A DNA stretch of 22,244 nt from Basidiobolus ranarum (taxonomy: Eukaryota; Basidiobolomycota; Basidiobolomycetes; Basidiobolales), in the NCBI GenBank assembly GCA_040143965.1, contig JASJQH010007065.1, forward strand, positions 1 through 22,244, written 5' to 3'. Made by a program: the position numbers and the translations under genes. Shown one piece after another: positions 1-9,914 of this stretch. Position 1 is the stretch's first letter. Each line of letters opens with the position of its first letter. The notes under the pieces are model-generated. The model was given only the letters and a program-made list of their open reading frames with translations. It had not been told where the DNA came from and did no database searches.

Positions 1-347
1 ACTTTGAAGCAGCATTGGTGGTTCGAATCTAAACTTGCTGTGGAATAAGGAGAGAATCTTGCATCTCTCATATTCATCAACCGAACTCAGCCACAACTAT
101 ACATCACTGCCGATGTACCAGATGAGTCGATCGATGTGCTTACTGGATAGTTTATATTCTTTCCATTTCCAAGTTGACGACTGCTGAACAACAAAGAACA
201 GTCACGGGATCTGAAAGAGAGTTTCCTTTTGTAGCAATTACAACCACAATTACACCACTACGAATATAATGGAGATAATCGATTTCATTTTAGGCATTTA
301 CAAGTTCTCTAAACATTTCGACTAGTTTTCACTCACAGTGAATACCA

Positions 348-354
348 TATATAA
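348..354 (+). promoter_or_regulatory. TATA box of the first C2H2 gene
   Basis: TATATAA lies 75 bases before the ATG at 430, a usual distance for a fungal core promoter. The bases between it and the ATG are rich in C and T, as expected around a transcription start. Seen directly; use as a promoter is inferred. Confidence 0.6.
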
Positions 355-429
355 GACCAGTCACTACCAAAACAGATCCAAACTTTATTCCACTGCTCTT
401 TGTCCATCCGTTCTCAGCCTCAGACCATT

Positions 430-948
430 ATGAATTTGTGCTTTCTTCTTAATCCTAGTTCACTCCACAATCTGAACTCTAGTGGAGTGTTCACAGGTAG
501 AGGAAACCCCTTTAGTGATACCAAAATATGCAACTGTTCTTGGCTCGGCTGTCAAAAGTCATTCAAACGAAATTCTGAATTGATTCGTCATGAACGTATT
601 CACACTGGGGAAAGACCTTATGAGTGTCCCAAGTGTTCTAAACGATTCATACAGCGCTCAGCACTCACAGTACATACAAGAACTCACACCGGAGAAAGAC
701 CACATCATTGCTCATTCTCAGGATGTGGCCATTCTTTTACCGACTCTTCTTCCTTAGCTCGACACAAGAAAAGTCATGATGGCCTACGTCCTTTTATCTG
801 CCAATACCTTGGTTGTGAAAGAGCGTTCACGCGTAGCCCCGCTCTACTTAAACATCAAAAGAAACATTATCGAGACTCAAACTACTCTACAGAGAGAATT
901 AACGGCGGTATACCACGAGAAGATTCCTTTGAATTAGCGATCTACTGA
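430..948 (+). CDS. Four-finger C2H2 zinc-finger protein, paralogue 1
   Basis: Intronless gene for 172 residues, probably a nuclear sequence-specific DNA-binding transcription factor. Four C2H2 fingers span residues about 36-146. Fingers 1, 3 and 4 have the form C-x4-C-x12-H-x3-H (finger 1: C36, C41, H54, H58); finger 2 is C-x2-C. Fingers 1-2 and 2-3 are joined by TGERP linkers, the classic sign of tandem fingers docking along DNA. Contact helices read [24 protein letters not shown] and RSPALLKH. The ATG at 430 is chosen because MNLCFLLNPS aligns with the N-termini of the two paralogues at 9914 and 12093; the frame is open to a TTG at 400, but that part has no match in them. The 26-residue tail is polar. 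No activation or repression domain is recognised, so direction of regulation and targets are unknown. Confidence 0.93.
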   Translation: MNLCFLLNPSSLHNLNSSGVFTGRGNPFSDTKICNCSWLGCQKSFKRNSELIRHERIHTGERPYECPKCSKRFIQRSALTVHTRTHTGERPHHCSFSGCGHSFTDSSSLARHKKSHDGLRPFICQYLGCERAFTRSPALLKHQKKHYRDSNYSTERINGGIPREDSFELAIY

Positions 949-1063
949 TACACGTTACGCTAGAAACCTTTCCCTATGTAAAATAATGTAGTTTAATTCC
1001 GTTGATGAAATATTTAGTTTGATTTCATCTTATTCACTTCGTACTTGTACATCGTATCATGTA

Positions 1064-1069
1064 AATAAA
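1064..1069 (+). terminator. Poly(A) signal of the first C2H2 gene
   Basis: AATAAA lies 116 bases after the stop codon at 948, in AT-rich sequence, the right place for the 3' end of this transcript. The motif is common by chance in AT-rich DNA. Confidence 0.5.
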
Positions 1070-2445
1070 TTGCTATTAAACGGGCTATCTCCTTTAGACT
1101 ACTTACAACCTATAATTCAATGTACTCCATGATATTTATTTCTTTAGGTGACTACTCTAATTCAAAACACCACATGATGATGAGGAATATCACGCCAGGC
1201 TTAGTTTTCAATTAGAATTTCAGCAGTCTAGCATATGAAGAATATTATTCCAGTAATATTATGTGGCTCACACTATTACAGTGGTACATCGACTCAGTAT
1301 TGCTTTTAGTGATATTATAGCAATTAACACTTAATCCATTGCTTTCAATCCTACTGTTTGTTACCAGAAATCGAAGTTCGTAATATTGATAATATGCCCA
1401 TTTTTATGCAACATTTGTGATCTCCTTATTCTAAAGCAGTCACTAGGGAGTATAGGCAATCGCTATTTTTTTTCGACGTTGTCTAATTCTGGCTTTACTC
1501 ATGCTCTCCCGCACAAAGTTAGCCTTCCCCAATTTGTTTTACCAAGAAGTGAAACCTCATCAGCTTAATGGCGTTTGTAGCGAATTAGATTCATATCATG
1601 GTTAAGTAGAGAGGGGAAGTAGCTCAAGCATATTCTAAACCATCCAGTACTTATCCAGAGGAAAGAGGATTTCATATCCTTTTAAACCACAACCCTTTTA
1701 CATCTACCCGCCAAGGATGTAATGAATCTGCTGGATTGTAACTGGCAATTTAATCGGCAGAATGTCTGGTTATTATTGGCTTGGTGTCTATATAGGTATG
1801 TTTATGTTAATGGACATTATTTGGTTTCATTTGAAACGGTAGAACTTTGGCACAGTTGATACTAATGAAGGGATCCAATCGTATGAACGATGCGCTACCA
1901 CTGCTTCATCCTTACTTTTCCTATAAACTCTATTCAAATGAAATTGTAAAAGTAGGACTTGAATGCAGTATAGGATAGCATCCACTTAACAATGGAGTTG
2001 GCTACTCTATTGATACCAGGAGTTGATTCAATCTCTAATAGCTAATCATTGGTTTAGCTCCTACATCTGAATCTTTCATACAGACTCCCCCACCTGTGGT
2101 ATATAGCCTTCTAGATTGACGGAGTAAAAATAATTAAAATGTGCCATCCTATTAAACTGGAAGGGTGAGTATTCGAGATGAGAAAATAGAGCACTGCATT
2201 CTAGTTCCAAGCCTTAGTCATATTTTGCTCATTATACATTGAAATTTGCTCCATTGTAACTAGGAAAGTATCTCTCATGAATGATTGCTTACTAGTTTCA
2301 TTACAATTTCTAATATCCCTTCATACAAGTATTAAATCATAGCAACCACATGACTGGATAGAATATAGAGATGCTTAACATAGCAATAGTTATTTGTGTG
2401 TGGTGCCAACCTCAAATGCATCATTCAGTAGTCTCAAATTCAGTT

Positions 2446-2670
2446 TGTTGAAGTATTTTAGGAGCCTGTTGGAAGTGGTTTGGAGAACTAGAAAAATTGG
2501 ATGTTTTTACTTATTGATATAGAGTAGAAAGTTGACATTTATAGTTTTTTCAGGATGTAAGCAAACTAACGTATAGAACGAGTTAAGAAATGTCTCAGGA
2601 GCATGTGTATAAACTTGGGGGTCTCCAGCACAAGCTTGAATATATATATATATTTGAGAACTTTTTGGAA
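2446..2670 (+). repeat. Dispersed repeat, copy A
   Basis: About 225 bases that align by eye with 21118-21340, and in the first part with 20993-21115. Shared blocks in the same order are TGTTGAAGT-n-TTTTxGGAG, AACTAGAxAAATTGG, AGTTGACATTTATAGTTTT, AGGAGCATGTGTA and TGAGAACTT. A short TA run lies inside it. The order of blocks is kept although the sequence between them has diverged, which marks an old interspersed family. No coding capacity or terminal inverted repeat is visible, so the class is unknown. Confidence 0.7.
2641..2653. repeat. TA microsatellite
   Basis: A run of six and a half TA units inside repeat copy A. It is absent from the matching place in the copy at 21118-21340, so it probably grew after the copies separated. 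Confidence 0.7.
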
Positions 2671-2855
2671 AATTCTTCCTGTGAATAGTGGGTGATATCT
2701 TGGTGAAACAGAGGACAACTATATACTAAGCTTTATATGACTATATAGGTATTTAGGTAATGCTACTTTTAACAGAGTTATTACTGTTGCTGAACAATAG
2801 TAAGAACCTCAGAAGCTTGGTACGAGTCTGCAGTAGGTTTTCTAGAATTATTTAG

Positions 2856-2954
2856 CAGTATTCTTTGACGATCCACTGCAAATATTTGAAAATATTTGGC
2901 CATATGATAAGAAATGAAGATGAACACACCATGATAGATCAGAGTACAAAGTAA
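2856..2954 (+). pseudogene. Possible LINE reverse-transcriptase C-terminal remnant
   Basis: A 32-residue frame ends in the peptide KYLKIFGHMIRNEDEH. It resembles the (K/R)-x-L-x-(W/F)-(L/F)-G-H-(V/M)-x-R-x-(D/E)-(D/E) segment found just after the reverse-transcriptase domain in many non-LTR retrotransposons. The frame closes at a TAG directly upstream and a TAA at 2952, and I could not find further reverse-transcriptase motifs upstream in the same frame. If the match is real this is a short 3' relic of a LINE; it lies about 190 bases beyond repeat copy A. The call rests on one motif and could be chance. Confidence 0.3.
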
Positions 2955-3755
2955 ATCGAACTGGCATACACAAACAAATTAGTAAGGTAAGAGTTCAGAT
3001 GGAATGCCTTTGGTATTGTTGCATATTTTTGCTAAAGCTAATCTATCTTGACCAATTAGTATGATGATTATCGATCAGTTCAAGTAATACCAAGGAACAG
3101 TCAGATATCTTCTCCCCAACTTGGCATTATGAGCACCAAGGGGCCAGACATAACCAACCTCAAAATGCTCTTTATCTCTTACTTGTTATCCCCAGATTTG
3201 AACATGATATTTGATTTAATATATCTTATGCATGCTTATGTAATATCGAGATGTTCACATATAATGTTAAGAAAAGGAAAATCATCAAAGGTTGTACAAA
3301 CACACCAAGCTATTATCTGCTATTCCCCAATGCTTTTAAATCATTCACATTGTATCACTTGCCATTTATGATATGTAAATGATAAGAGAGTGAATCTAAG
3401 TCAAATACAATACTTCCCAAATATGTAGAATTTTGCATTATGTAATCATTTGTTACTCCATAACAATGGAACCAAAGTTATAGAGAAAAATTACCTAATA
3501 AAGCAGCTGCGAATGGAATAAATCTGAGTTGGGTTCTGTACTATGGTAAACCTTCTGATGAACAATCGATTGATACCAAGTTGATATGAGATATGAATAC
3601 AATATTGCCAAGTGCACTAGGTACAGAAAAATTAGTGCTTCAAGTGATAGATTGTTACATTAAGTGAACTCAATTTGGCCCATTTCTATCAAATGGGTAT
3701 TTCTTAGGCTGAACAACGCTAAATTGGCTTCTTCAATATCAAAAATAAGTGTTCA

Positions 3756-3761
3756 TTTATT
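3756..3761 (-). terminator. Poly(A) signal of the white-collar gene
   Basis: TTTATT on the plus strand is AATAAA on the transcript, 146 bases past the stop codon at 3907. Plausible position; the motif is common in AT-rich DNA. Confidence 0.45.
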
Positions 3762-3906
3762 CCAAGATATTTATATACATTAATTCGGGTATTGAAATCT
3801 CCAGATCGTTCTTGACCAATTAATTTTTATCCATCAATATGGTGCAATAACACAAGAACGTGCAGGGTACCTTTTGCGCTTTTCAAGAGAGTAAAAAAAG
3901 ATTCTC

Positions 3907-6900
3907 TTAGCTAGTGGATGATTCGTTGACTTTACTTCTGTCCGACTGTAACGACTTGGCATATTCTAATTAGGTGAGATTTCTCATTTGATTAGATGGA
4001 ACTTTGAAATGATTTCGTTAAAGCTGTCACTTACTTATACCACATGGATTGCATAATGTTCTGGGACCTAGAGGGCCACGCCGCCATTCAGGAGAATCTT
4101 TTCGTTGGCACCACGTACAGCAATTATACACTGGTAAATGCCTCTTTTTCTGGACAAAATTGGATATATATGAATGAGTTTGCCAATGTAAAAGTATCAA
4201 AAACCAGAGGAAACATACTCGGCGTCTATTGGCATTTAAAAGAGTATCAAGCTCTTCTCTCAGATGTCGATTCGTCATTTTCAATTGATGTAATTCGTAT
4301 TGCCAGTTAGTAGTATGCTCAAGATTTAAGACGGAGAATGCATTATCTTCGCTAGCAGTTATTTGATTGGTTAGAGGAGATGGAGCTGTTGAGTCGTTTG
4401 AACTATCCGAATTCTCATCTGAGCAGTCATATTCCCGAGTTTGGGACAAGATGAATGAAGGACTTCCAGTGCGTACGGCGGTCCCTGGGTAAAATATACT
4501 TACAACGCTTATATACTCACCCTTCTTATTTTTAAGATTGTGTATTAATTTCACTGCAACTCCTTTCTCCGCTTGTTGAAATGCACGGGTTAATGCAGTA
4601 GTACGGTCGGACCGGACTAACTGGTAAAAAGAGGTTCCTTCCAACTCGGAGGGTACGTGACCGAGGATCTCTTGGCATGTACTGGTACAAAAGAGTATCA
4701 TGCCATCTATATAGAGTTTACACCAAAACTCTTTTTCAGTAAACCCGCCACAAATCTCTATAGCCTCCCGGGAAAGGTGGTAAACCGGTCTGGCGCGCCC
4801 TGTCAGGATAGCATATTTCCGACTTTTACACTTGTCCAAGTAGAGACGACCTTGAGCCTCGAACCACATATATCCAGACCTCTTACGCTTTATGCGATAT
4901 ATCATACTAATGGTACCCTGAGGTGCTTCTTTTAGCTCTCGTAAGACTGGTACCAAGTCGCTTGGTTCACATAAATCCGACAGTGAAGTGCCTACTAGCT
5001 CCTGGGCACTGTATTCTAAGATATCTTCACAAGATGGGGAACAATACAAGAAGATCCCCTTTAATGAAAGAACGTGAATAAAATCATCCGACTCTTCCAG
5101 AAGTATCGAGTTCCACATTTGCATAGCAACATCCTGATCTATGGTCTTTGAGACACCGAGAATCTTGTATGCTTCATTAGAAATTGGCCATTCATTCGAG
5201 ATTGCCGGTACGATGGATCTACAAAACTCCTGTGGTGATGCTTCAAGTACTAAAGTTGGAAACAAAAATCAATGAATTTACTCCACACTGCATACCGGAA
5301 TCAACTCAATATATAAAACGATGGTTAGTATAGAAGTAATGAACTACCTGTGCTAAGAATTTCTTGAATCGGGTTGGAAATGGTCGGAAAGTTCTCGATG
5401 TATGTTCCCTCTGATGTAGTCAATTTGGTTCAGTACCGACTGTTAGAATGTAATACAAAACAAGAAATCTACCTCGGATCTTCCCCAGAATCTGATGCGG
5501 TTGTTCAACTACATCCTAGTCAAGAAGGTGAATTAACAAGGCCTCCCTGATATGTGAAATATGATCACTAACCACTTGAAATCCAACGAAATGCGTCACC
5601 TCATCGTCATGCAAGGATATTGGGATGATGGTAAGTAAATTAACGAATGGCTACACCATGGAATAGGGCGTCAGTCTGCTCGTCCAATGGAACTACTAAA
5701 TGCTATTATCAAGATGAATCAAATCACATACCTGTCCTCCTTTCTTGTAATTAACAAGAGAGACTTGAACTTCCTTTCCTTGAAGAATATGGTTTTTCAT
5801 GGAATGGATTGTATTATTGTCAGTGTAGCGTCGTCGTGATCCAAGGGTGACTTGACCGTCAGGGGCTTGGAGAAATCGGCAATTTCGACCGACGGTTTCG
5901 TGGTACTGGTATCCTGTCAACATTTCGAATGATTGCGTAGCATACACAATAGGGAAATCATACTGACGAGCATCGGCTATAGGTGACACAGTCATGAATC
6001 AGTTCAGAATTATACAAGCAGGAGTAGTGTTGGTTGAAGACTATCTATAGAAGGGTAACGTACATACGACAAAGGCACAACTCATGTCCACCGGCCCAAT
6101 CTCGATTTGAGGATTAGGTCTTCAAATTCGAACCAATACGCAATGAGTTAATACAAACGGTCGTTTATTTCGGCCAAAATAACACGTAATTTGGATTCTT
6201 AGTAAAATAGTACCGACCTACTGGCAATTTTGGACTAGAAATAGAAATCATTATCAAAACATGCCTATTAGCGAGCATCATTTAAAGGCTACCAAACGTT
6301 TGATAACAGATATAATGATCATTGGAGAGTATCGTACTAATCCTTACCAGAATAGTTATCATATCAAACCCAGTTGTAGAGTAAAGCCCCGAGAACCCTA
6401 ATAAATCGCTCTCGCATAATGTATCTATATTGATATCATTAATAAAGATTGATCTAATAACCAATTGCAAATCACTAACCTGATGGTTGATCTTGACTGG
6501 AATACTCCAACGAGCTTGGGATGCCCAAATTGAGCAGGCTTAGATCAGCTTCGGTATCAAGTTGGAGACCCATTTCTAGCTCGCTCTCTACCACACAGTC
6601 CGTACTTTGTGAGGTATTAATATCATTGAGAGTATCTTTGGTATTATTTGTTTCAGCAGGAGAAACAATTCTAAATGAAGGCACTAAAGGTACAGACGTG
6701 GTTCTAGAGTTACTTCAGTAGAATAAATCGATATGAGTATTGCATATCTTTGATATGAATATATTGAAGCGAAGAGAGGAAAATGTAGTTGGTAATGAGT
6801 GTATCATAATTGCGTAGTTTGGAAAGTCCATTTCTGCACTGTGTAAATGAATTTGATAATCTCTGAATAGGTGAAAGTCGTATAACTCATATCCCCATAC

Positions 6901-7123
6901 ATTAGGTAGAACTCAACAAAGAAATGACTTACGATAGTGCATAATGTAAACTTAAAACTTACGAAATTATTGGCTGCGTAGGTAAGTCAGCTAAGGGTTG
7001 AGAGAAAACTTCTCCATTAGTAACGCTGTCCTGAGTTTCTTGATGGTAGTCATTGTTTGAAACCGAGTTGGCAGATATAAATGGAAACATGAGTTCATTG
7101 AAATGTTGGGAGTTGTTGGACAT
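3907..7123 (-). CDS. wc-1: White-collar-1 blue-light photoreceptor and GATA transcription factor
   Basis: Twelve exons rebuilt by hand: 7123-6963, 6703-6480, 6424-6348, 6234-6218, 6119-6064, 5976-5732, 5650-5573, 5515-5473, 5410-5348, 5249-4219, 4149-4035, 3965-3907. They total 2169 bases (722 residues) with phase kept at every junction. Residues about 155-290 form a LOV domain: photoactive Cys211 in GRNCRFLQ, the flavin-contact pattern Asn254, Asn264, Gln285, and the RRRYTDN insertion typical of fungal white-collar LOV. Two further PAS-like domains lie at about 377-480 and 486-605. A charged helical stretch at about 638-665 leads into basic RRRKKR, a likely nuclear signal. The GATA finger has Cys676, 679, 698 and 701 (C-x2-C-x18-C-x2-C). 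Known role of the family: it binds FAD, works with WC-2 and activates light-induced genes. All visible LOV residues are intact, so a working photoreceptor is expected. The start is the first ATG in the conserved phase; the N-terminus is the least certain part. Confidence 0.96.
6218..6234 (-). other. wc-1: 17-base micro-exon of wc-1
   Basis: Exon 4 of the white-collar gene encodes SKIAS plus two bases of the next Arg codon. It is preceded by a TTTCTAG acceptor and followed by a GTCGGT donor. Joining it to its neighbours gives ...MITIL-SKIAS-RPNPQIEIGP..., which follows the conserved white-collar sequence before the LOV domain. Skipping it would remove 17 bases and shift the frame before the photoactive cysteine. 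Confidence 0.85.
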
Positions 7124-7300
7124 CAACTCAGTGAGAAAGCCGGTAGTTGCTTATCGTTCCGATAGAAAAGAGTCACTCGAACGTTCAGTGTTACTGGCTC
7201 GATATGGGAAGTAGTGAGTTCTTTCTGGAGAGAGAGTGTCACTAGCTGGAGACTAGGTGATAAGGCGCTGTGCTTAGGGTTGGATAAATAGGGTCCAGAA

Positions 7301-7309
7301 ATATATATA
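7301..7309 (-). promoter_or_regulatory. Possible TATA box of wc-1
   Basis: An alternating TA tract lies 178 bases before the proposed ATG at 7123. It is the best TATA-like element upstream and would leave a leader of roughly 140-150 bases. It could also be simple AT-rich sequence. Confidence 0.4.
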
Positions 7310-9152
7310 GGCATGAACTTGAAAGTACGAGCAAACCTTTATTAACTTCGGGTGAGAGTACTTGCTCGACAAGATTTCAAGATAATGACGATGCTATTCA
7401 ACAGAGGTATCTAAGAAAAAGAGTATGCTGATAAGTGTTGGAAAGGCAGTTCATTGCCAGAAAGGCTCATATATCTGGATCATTTGAATTTGGTGACAAT
7501 AAAATAAAGGGTATAAGCCAACAAGAGGACACTTGGGTACTTGAATGATGTTGAGAATCATCTAAATATTGGAATACATGAACAAGGCTAGTCATAATAG
7601 GAGCAAATGGCCAAGAATGATAGAAATCACATATATTTCTACGATCGATTCCCACCTTAATGCTTCCGATAAAATCGTCGGACTCTTAGCTAAATTTGTT
7701 CTACCAGCCCAAATTATTTCGGCAATAATGAGCTTTGAATCGATCGACCACTATTAAGTTCAGGATCATTTGCCGATGACGACTACTGGACTTGGTACAT
7801 TGTGGAAATATTTCCCAAAAGTGAATGTATGCAATTTTTCCCCTATATTTCTTGTCCGAATTCGATATTTTCTCACGAACTCTATGCAGAATTTGGCAGG
7901 TTCCTGCATTCAAATTTGCCGGTATCTGAGTGAGAAACAAGTAAATTGGGATACATATTGTAATCATAATCTATGCCCAAAATTCACTGATGATTGAAGG
8001 CCTGCATGGAGTATCAAACTCACCCGATCGATCAATATGCAGCATCAATCGGCACATTCGATAATTTTCTTAACAATAAGTTTGATTGAGAATTGATCGA
8101 GATCGGCAAGCCCTACACCACGCAATAATCAGTGAATATTGGCATTGTATCTAAACTTGTCTTCGAGTATCACATGGCAACTTAAGTGTAGCGGATTGTA
8201 CCAATCTATTCATTGCGATTAGATTAAGAATGAAGTTCAAGCAGCATAAACGAAGCGAAACAACCCAATGATTCATATTCCCCTTACCGTAGCCAACTAG
8301 AATAGTGCATGATATATATAATGTATAATCGGTGGAGGTCTGCCACGAGGTGCATGATTTGCAACTCAATATTTCCCCTACGAACCCCACGAGTCTAAGC
8401 ACATTTACTTAACTACTTCTCGACCTGGGGCATTCATGACCATGTCATAAAAATACCGGATTTCTTTGCCAAATCCATTTCTCGAGTCTAAAATGGTCCA
8501 AATCGTGGAGGCTAACAGGTACATTTTGTTGGTTGCAAAGTTTAACCCTTGTTTACAAGCACTCGTAACTGCTATCACAGCCCTATGCTAGAATACCTGT
8601 ATATGAGAATACAAGAGCTACCGCTGAATCTAGATTTGATCTAAATAATTGTTAGCCACTGAATTTGGTTTTCTCAATCCTACAAATATTAAATCGGCAG
8701 AAACGATCGGCTCTAGCTATTATCAAGAATATTGCTGCCTGGCTAATGATGAAGCACTGCTCTTATTAGAGTAGTTACACTTCGAAATCCCTCTGAAAGG
8801 GAATTCTCGGGTTAGAAAGGAGTATCTAGATTCAAATAAGTCATAATGACTCGTTCAGTATTCTGGGACTGCATGGCGAGGTGCTTGGTCCAGAACGTTT
8901 ACGTATGCCTTGATAAACGTGGGTAGTTGGCGGTCCTACAGCCCTTTTGTCGACGAAAGGCTCTCTTTCAGCTCTAGGTACTAAGTATTATGTAATGATT
9001 TTTGTTCAATTCCGATCATTAAGTTGCCGAGTCAGATTAGTATTTTCGCACTCCTAAACAAGAAAAAGCCATGATGGTGCGGAGTAATGAGGAACTCCTA
9101 AGTGTAAATCAACCAAATGTCTAATGCTTATATAACATAGTATAGAATGCTA

Positions 9153-9158
9153 TTTATT
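9153..9158 (-). terminator. Possible poly(A) signal of C2H2 paralogue 2
   Basis: AATAAA on the minus strand, 238 bases after the stop codon at 9396. It is the nearest clear match I see downstream; the distance is rather long, so this is tentative. Confidence 0.35.
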
Positions 9159-9395
9159 GGTTCGTATAGATATGATAGCACATTCATCAATGTTTATGAA
9201 TATTATAATTGGGATTGCTCGGCAATGGTAATTGCATCGAACTCATATTTCTATTGGCATATTTCCACTAGACAAAACATTGCAACTCATCTTCAGGTTC
9301 TTAGAACTCGTAGCATGTAGAGACACACTTGTTCTACGTCCAACAACCTTCACGGTAAGTTTTTCGTGGAATGTGGTAATATGTAATGTATTGAC

Positions 9396-9914
9396 TCAAT
9401 ATGTCAATGTTCTCACGGCTTGGATCCTGTTCGCTGAGGTACGTGCTCTAGACCAGTAATGTGTGACAATAACTTGTTCTTCGTGCTTTCTGTGATGCTT
9501 TACAAGTGCATTTCGACGCGTGAAAGCTTTATCGCAGTCAGTGTATTGACACAAGTGTGGCCGTACTCCCAAGTGACCTCTTATATGGCGAGCCAGTGAT
9601 GAGGAGTCCCCAAAAGAGTAACTACAGCCTGCAAGATCACATGGATACGGTCTCTCTCCCGTATGAATTCGAAAGTGAACTGTCAAAGCTGAGCGTTGAA
9701 TAAATCTTTTGCCACATTGTATGCACTCGTAAGGTCTCTCTCCAGTGTGAGTTCTTTGGTGGCGGACCAACTCTGACTTTCGACGGAATATCTTGTTACA
9801 TCCATTCCAACTGCATTCATAATCCTTGATATCAATTGAGATTCCATTGTCAGGCTTCGATGTAATCGGATTTGATGTGCAAAGAGATGGATTAAGAATA
9901 TGTTGAAGATCCAT
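9396..9914 (-). CDS. Four-finger C2H2 zinc-finger protein, paralogue 2
   Basis: Intronless, 172 residues, the same length as the gene at 430. Probably a nuclear DNA-binding regulator. Four fingers span residues 34-144: fingers 1, 3 and 4 are C-x4-C types, finger 2 is C-x2-C, with TGERP linkers after fingers 1 and 2. Helices read [24 protein letters not shown] and RRNALVKH; the middle two match paralogue 1 exactly. By hand count about two thirds of the finger region is identical to paralogue 3. An ATG 20 codons upstream is in frame, but the start at 9914 is preferred because MDLQHILNPS aligns with both paralogues; the upstream part is very hydrophobic and matches neither. The 28-residue tail differs from both relatives. 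Function beyond DNA binding is not visible. Confidence 0.92.
   Translation of the reverse strand: MDLQHILNPSLCTSNPITSKPDNGISIDIKDYECSWNGCNKIFRRKSELVRHQRTHTGERPYECIQCGKRFIQRSALTVHFRIHTGERPYPCDLAGCSYSFGDSSSLARHIRGHLGVRPHLCQYTDCDKAFTRRNALVKHHRKHEEQVIVTHYWSRARTSANRIQAVRTLTY

Larger units (their letters stand above)
949..3906. other. Gene-poor spacer with repeat remnants
   Basis: AT-rich DNA between the 3' ends of two convergent genes (C2H2 paralogue 1 and white-collar). Open frames such as 1386-1568 and 3129-3371 have no recognisable domain, paralogue or splice context and look like chance. The stretch holds the poly(A) signals of both neighbours, a dispersed repeat copy at 2446-2670 and a possible LINE tail at 2856-2954. 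I see no RNA gene. Confidence 0.6.
7124..9395. other. Gene-poor spacer upstream of wc-1
   Basis: About 2.3 kb with only short chance frames (for example 7467-7655, 7701-7967, 8151-8402), none with a recognisable domain or splice pattern that extends it. It holds the wc-1 promoter, several GATCGAT/ATCGATC heptamers (7643, 7739, 8026) and the 3' side of the next C2H2 gene. A near-perfect 18-base palindrome lies at 8943-8960. No RNA gene seen. Confidence 0.6.

Noticed and set aside
1-40. GGTTCGAATC, like the T-loop of a tRNA cut by the left edge.
   Set aside because: The five bases on either side of TTCGAAT do not pair (GGTGG against CTAAA), and no acceptor stem follows.
400-429. Upstream extension of C2H2 paralogue 1 from a TTG.
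   Set aside because: Not an ATG, and the shared family N-terminus begins at the ATG at 430.
4044-4935. Plus-strand open frames at 4044-4310 and 4657-4935.
   Set aside because: They are shadows opposite the long wc-1 exon.
6348-6470. Continuous minus-strand frame at 6282-6470 as one exon of wc-1.
   Set aside because: Only 6424-6348 is in phase with both neighbours and matches the family; the rest is intron.
8788-8802. Small hairpin TCCCT-CTGAA-AGGGA.
   Set aside because: A five-pair stem with no associated gene or terminator role is expected by chance.
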